DNA of 6,011 nt from a bacterium (GTDB lineage Bacteria > Desulfobacterota > GWC2-55-46 > S146-80 > JALXFI01), in assembly GCA_027069035.1 (NCBI GenBank), contig JALXFI010000210.1, forward strand, positions 1 through 6,011, read 5' to 3'. How positions within the stretch are numbered: the stretch's first letter is position 1; the number at the start of each line of letters is the position of its first letter. The translations under genes were made by a program, and so were the position numbers. The notes below the pieces were generated by a model. That model saw nothing but the letters and a program-made list of their open reading frames with translations. It was not told the origin of the DNA and searched no databases. Shown in pieces: positions 5,364 to 6,011 of this stretch.

Positions 5364-6011
5364 ATGGCAAGATACGGAATGGTAATGGACATGAGGAGGT
5401 GTATTGGATGCCATGCATGCGAGGTCGCCTGCAAGGCCGAGAACAAGGTGCCTCTTGGTGTCTGGAGAACACAGGTAAGATACTTTGAAAAAGGCACTTT
5501 CCCCAATACCAGACGTTATTACTTCCAGTACATATGCGACCACTGTGCAAACCCTGCATGTGTGGAGGCATCAAGCAACAACGGTGTAGGCGCCTTCTAT
5601 AAGGAAGACGGCATCATCCTTATAGATCTGAAGAAGCTTACAAGGGGAAGGTCAAAGAAACAGATAGATGCCGAGGTAAAGGCGGCAATCGAGGCATGCC
5701 ATTTAGAGGCTATCTTTGTAGATCCGCTTACGGGTCTTCCGGGTAAATGTACGCTCTGCGATCACAGGGTAAGGGCAGGGCTGGTTCCGGCCTGCGTGGA
5801 AACCTGCGTTGGCAGGACAAGGATATTCGGCGATTTTGACGACCCGAACAGCGAGGTCTCAATCCTTGCTGCCACACATGAGGCAAGGGCTGCGACACCG
5901 AGCGAGGATGAGGATCCGGGCGTGCTCTATATTGCTCAGGACGGCAGTCTCTTAGACGGAGGAGCGTTGCCGGGTTTCCGTCAGATAGACCCGGAGGATT
6001 TCAATACAGGG
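5364..6011 (+). CDS. DMSO/polysulfide-reductase-family iron-sulfur subunit, 5' part
   Basis: The first 216 codons are present and the frame runs off the window. The protein belongs to the electron-transfer subunits of molybdopterin oxidoreductases (DmsB, PsrB, PhsB, TtrB, NrfC type), which pass electrons between a membrane quinone-reactive subunit and a catalytic subunit. Motif I is C13-C16-C19-C23. Motif II has C58, C61 and C66 but Ser70 where the fourth Cys belongs. Motif III keeps only C112 (EACHLEA in place of ACPYGA). Motif IV is C129-C132-C144-C148, followed by FGDFDDPNSEVS, a common family ending. The 12 cysteines fit three [4Fe-4S] clusters rather than four. There is no Tat or Sec signal, so it either works in the cytoplasm or is exported with a signal-bearing partner. 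The catalytic and membrane subunits are expected downstream, outside the window. The start is set by a strong ribosome binding site. Which oxidoreductase it serves cannot be told from this subunit. Confidence 0.92.
   Translation, partial: MARYGMVMDMRRCIGCHACEVACKAENKVPLGVWRTQVRYFEKGTFPNTRRYYFQYICDHCANPACVEASSNNGVGAFYKEDGIILIDLKKLTRGRSKKQIDAEVKAAIEACHLEAIFVDPLTGLPGKCTLCDHRVRAGLVPACVETCVGRTRIFGDFDDPNSEVSILAATHEARAATPSEDEDPGVLYIAQDGSLLDGGALPGFRQIDPEDFNTG

Overview
The window reads as a chromosomal segment of a mid-GC Gram-negative anaerobe or facultative anaerobe. A Nitrospirota or Desulfobacterota (deltaproteobacteria-like) bacterium is my best guess. The reasons are the NtrC-type two-component pair, a sigma-54 promoter, a DMSO-reductase-family iron-sulfur subunit, and short tandem and dispersed repeats between genes. 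The taxon is inferred from style only. All supported genes lie on the + strand, and no gene-free stretch exceeds 139 bp.

Layout. Positions 1-1582 hold a metabolic pair: the 3' part of an LsrF-like class I (Schiff-base) aldolase, then a zinc-dependent medium-chain dehydrogenase 20 bp downstream. The 43-bp gap to the next gene is mostly a 24-bp sequence that looks like a dispersed repeat. Positions 1626-4757 encode a membrane sensor histidine kinase and an NtrC-family sigma-54 activator. They are separated by a 129-bp spacer that starts with three families of 7-bp direct repeats, the first of which overlaps the kinase stop codon.

The 139-bp gap after the activator is dense in regulatory sequence. 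It has two matching dyads (TGTCA-N3-TGACA) with centres 41 bp apart, a CRP-type palindrome (TGTGA-N6-TCACA) between them, and a -24/-12 promoter about 75 bp further on. The promoter fires almost directly onto the start codon of a 118-residue stand-alone receiver-like protein at 4897-5253. After 110 bp comes a DMSO-reductase/polysulfide-reductase-type iron-sulfur subunit (5364 to window end), which has a very strong ribosome binding site.

Working model (inference): the kinase and activator sense an unknown periplasmic or membrane signal. The activator binds the paired dyads and switches on sigma-54 transcription of the receiver-like gene, and perhaps of the downstream redox operon, with a CRP/FNR-family protein as a second input. 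Three proteins in this circuit depart from family consensus at key positions. The kinase has His-Ser instead of His-Glu/Asp in its H box. The activator has Asn instead of Asp in Walker B. The iron-sulfur protein lacks exactly the four cysteines that would bind one of the usual four [4Fe-4S] clusters.
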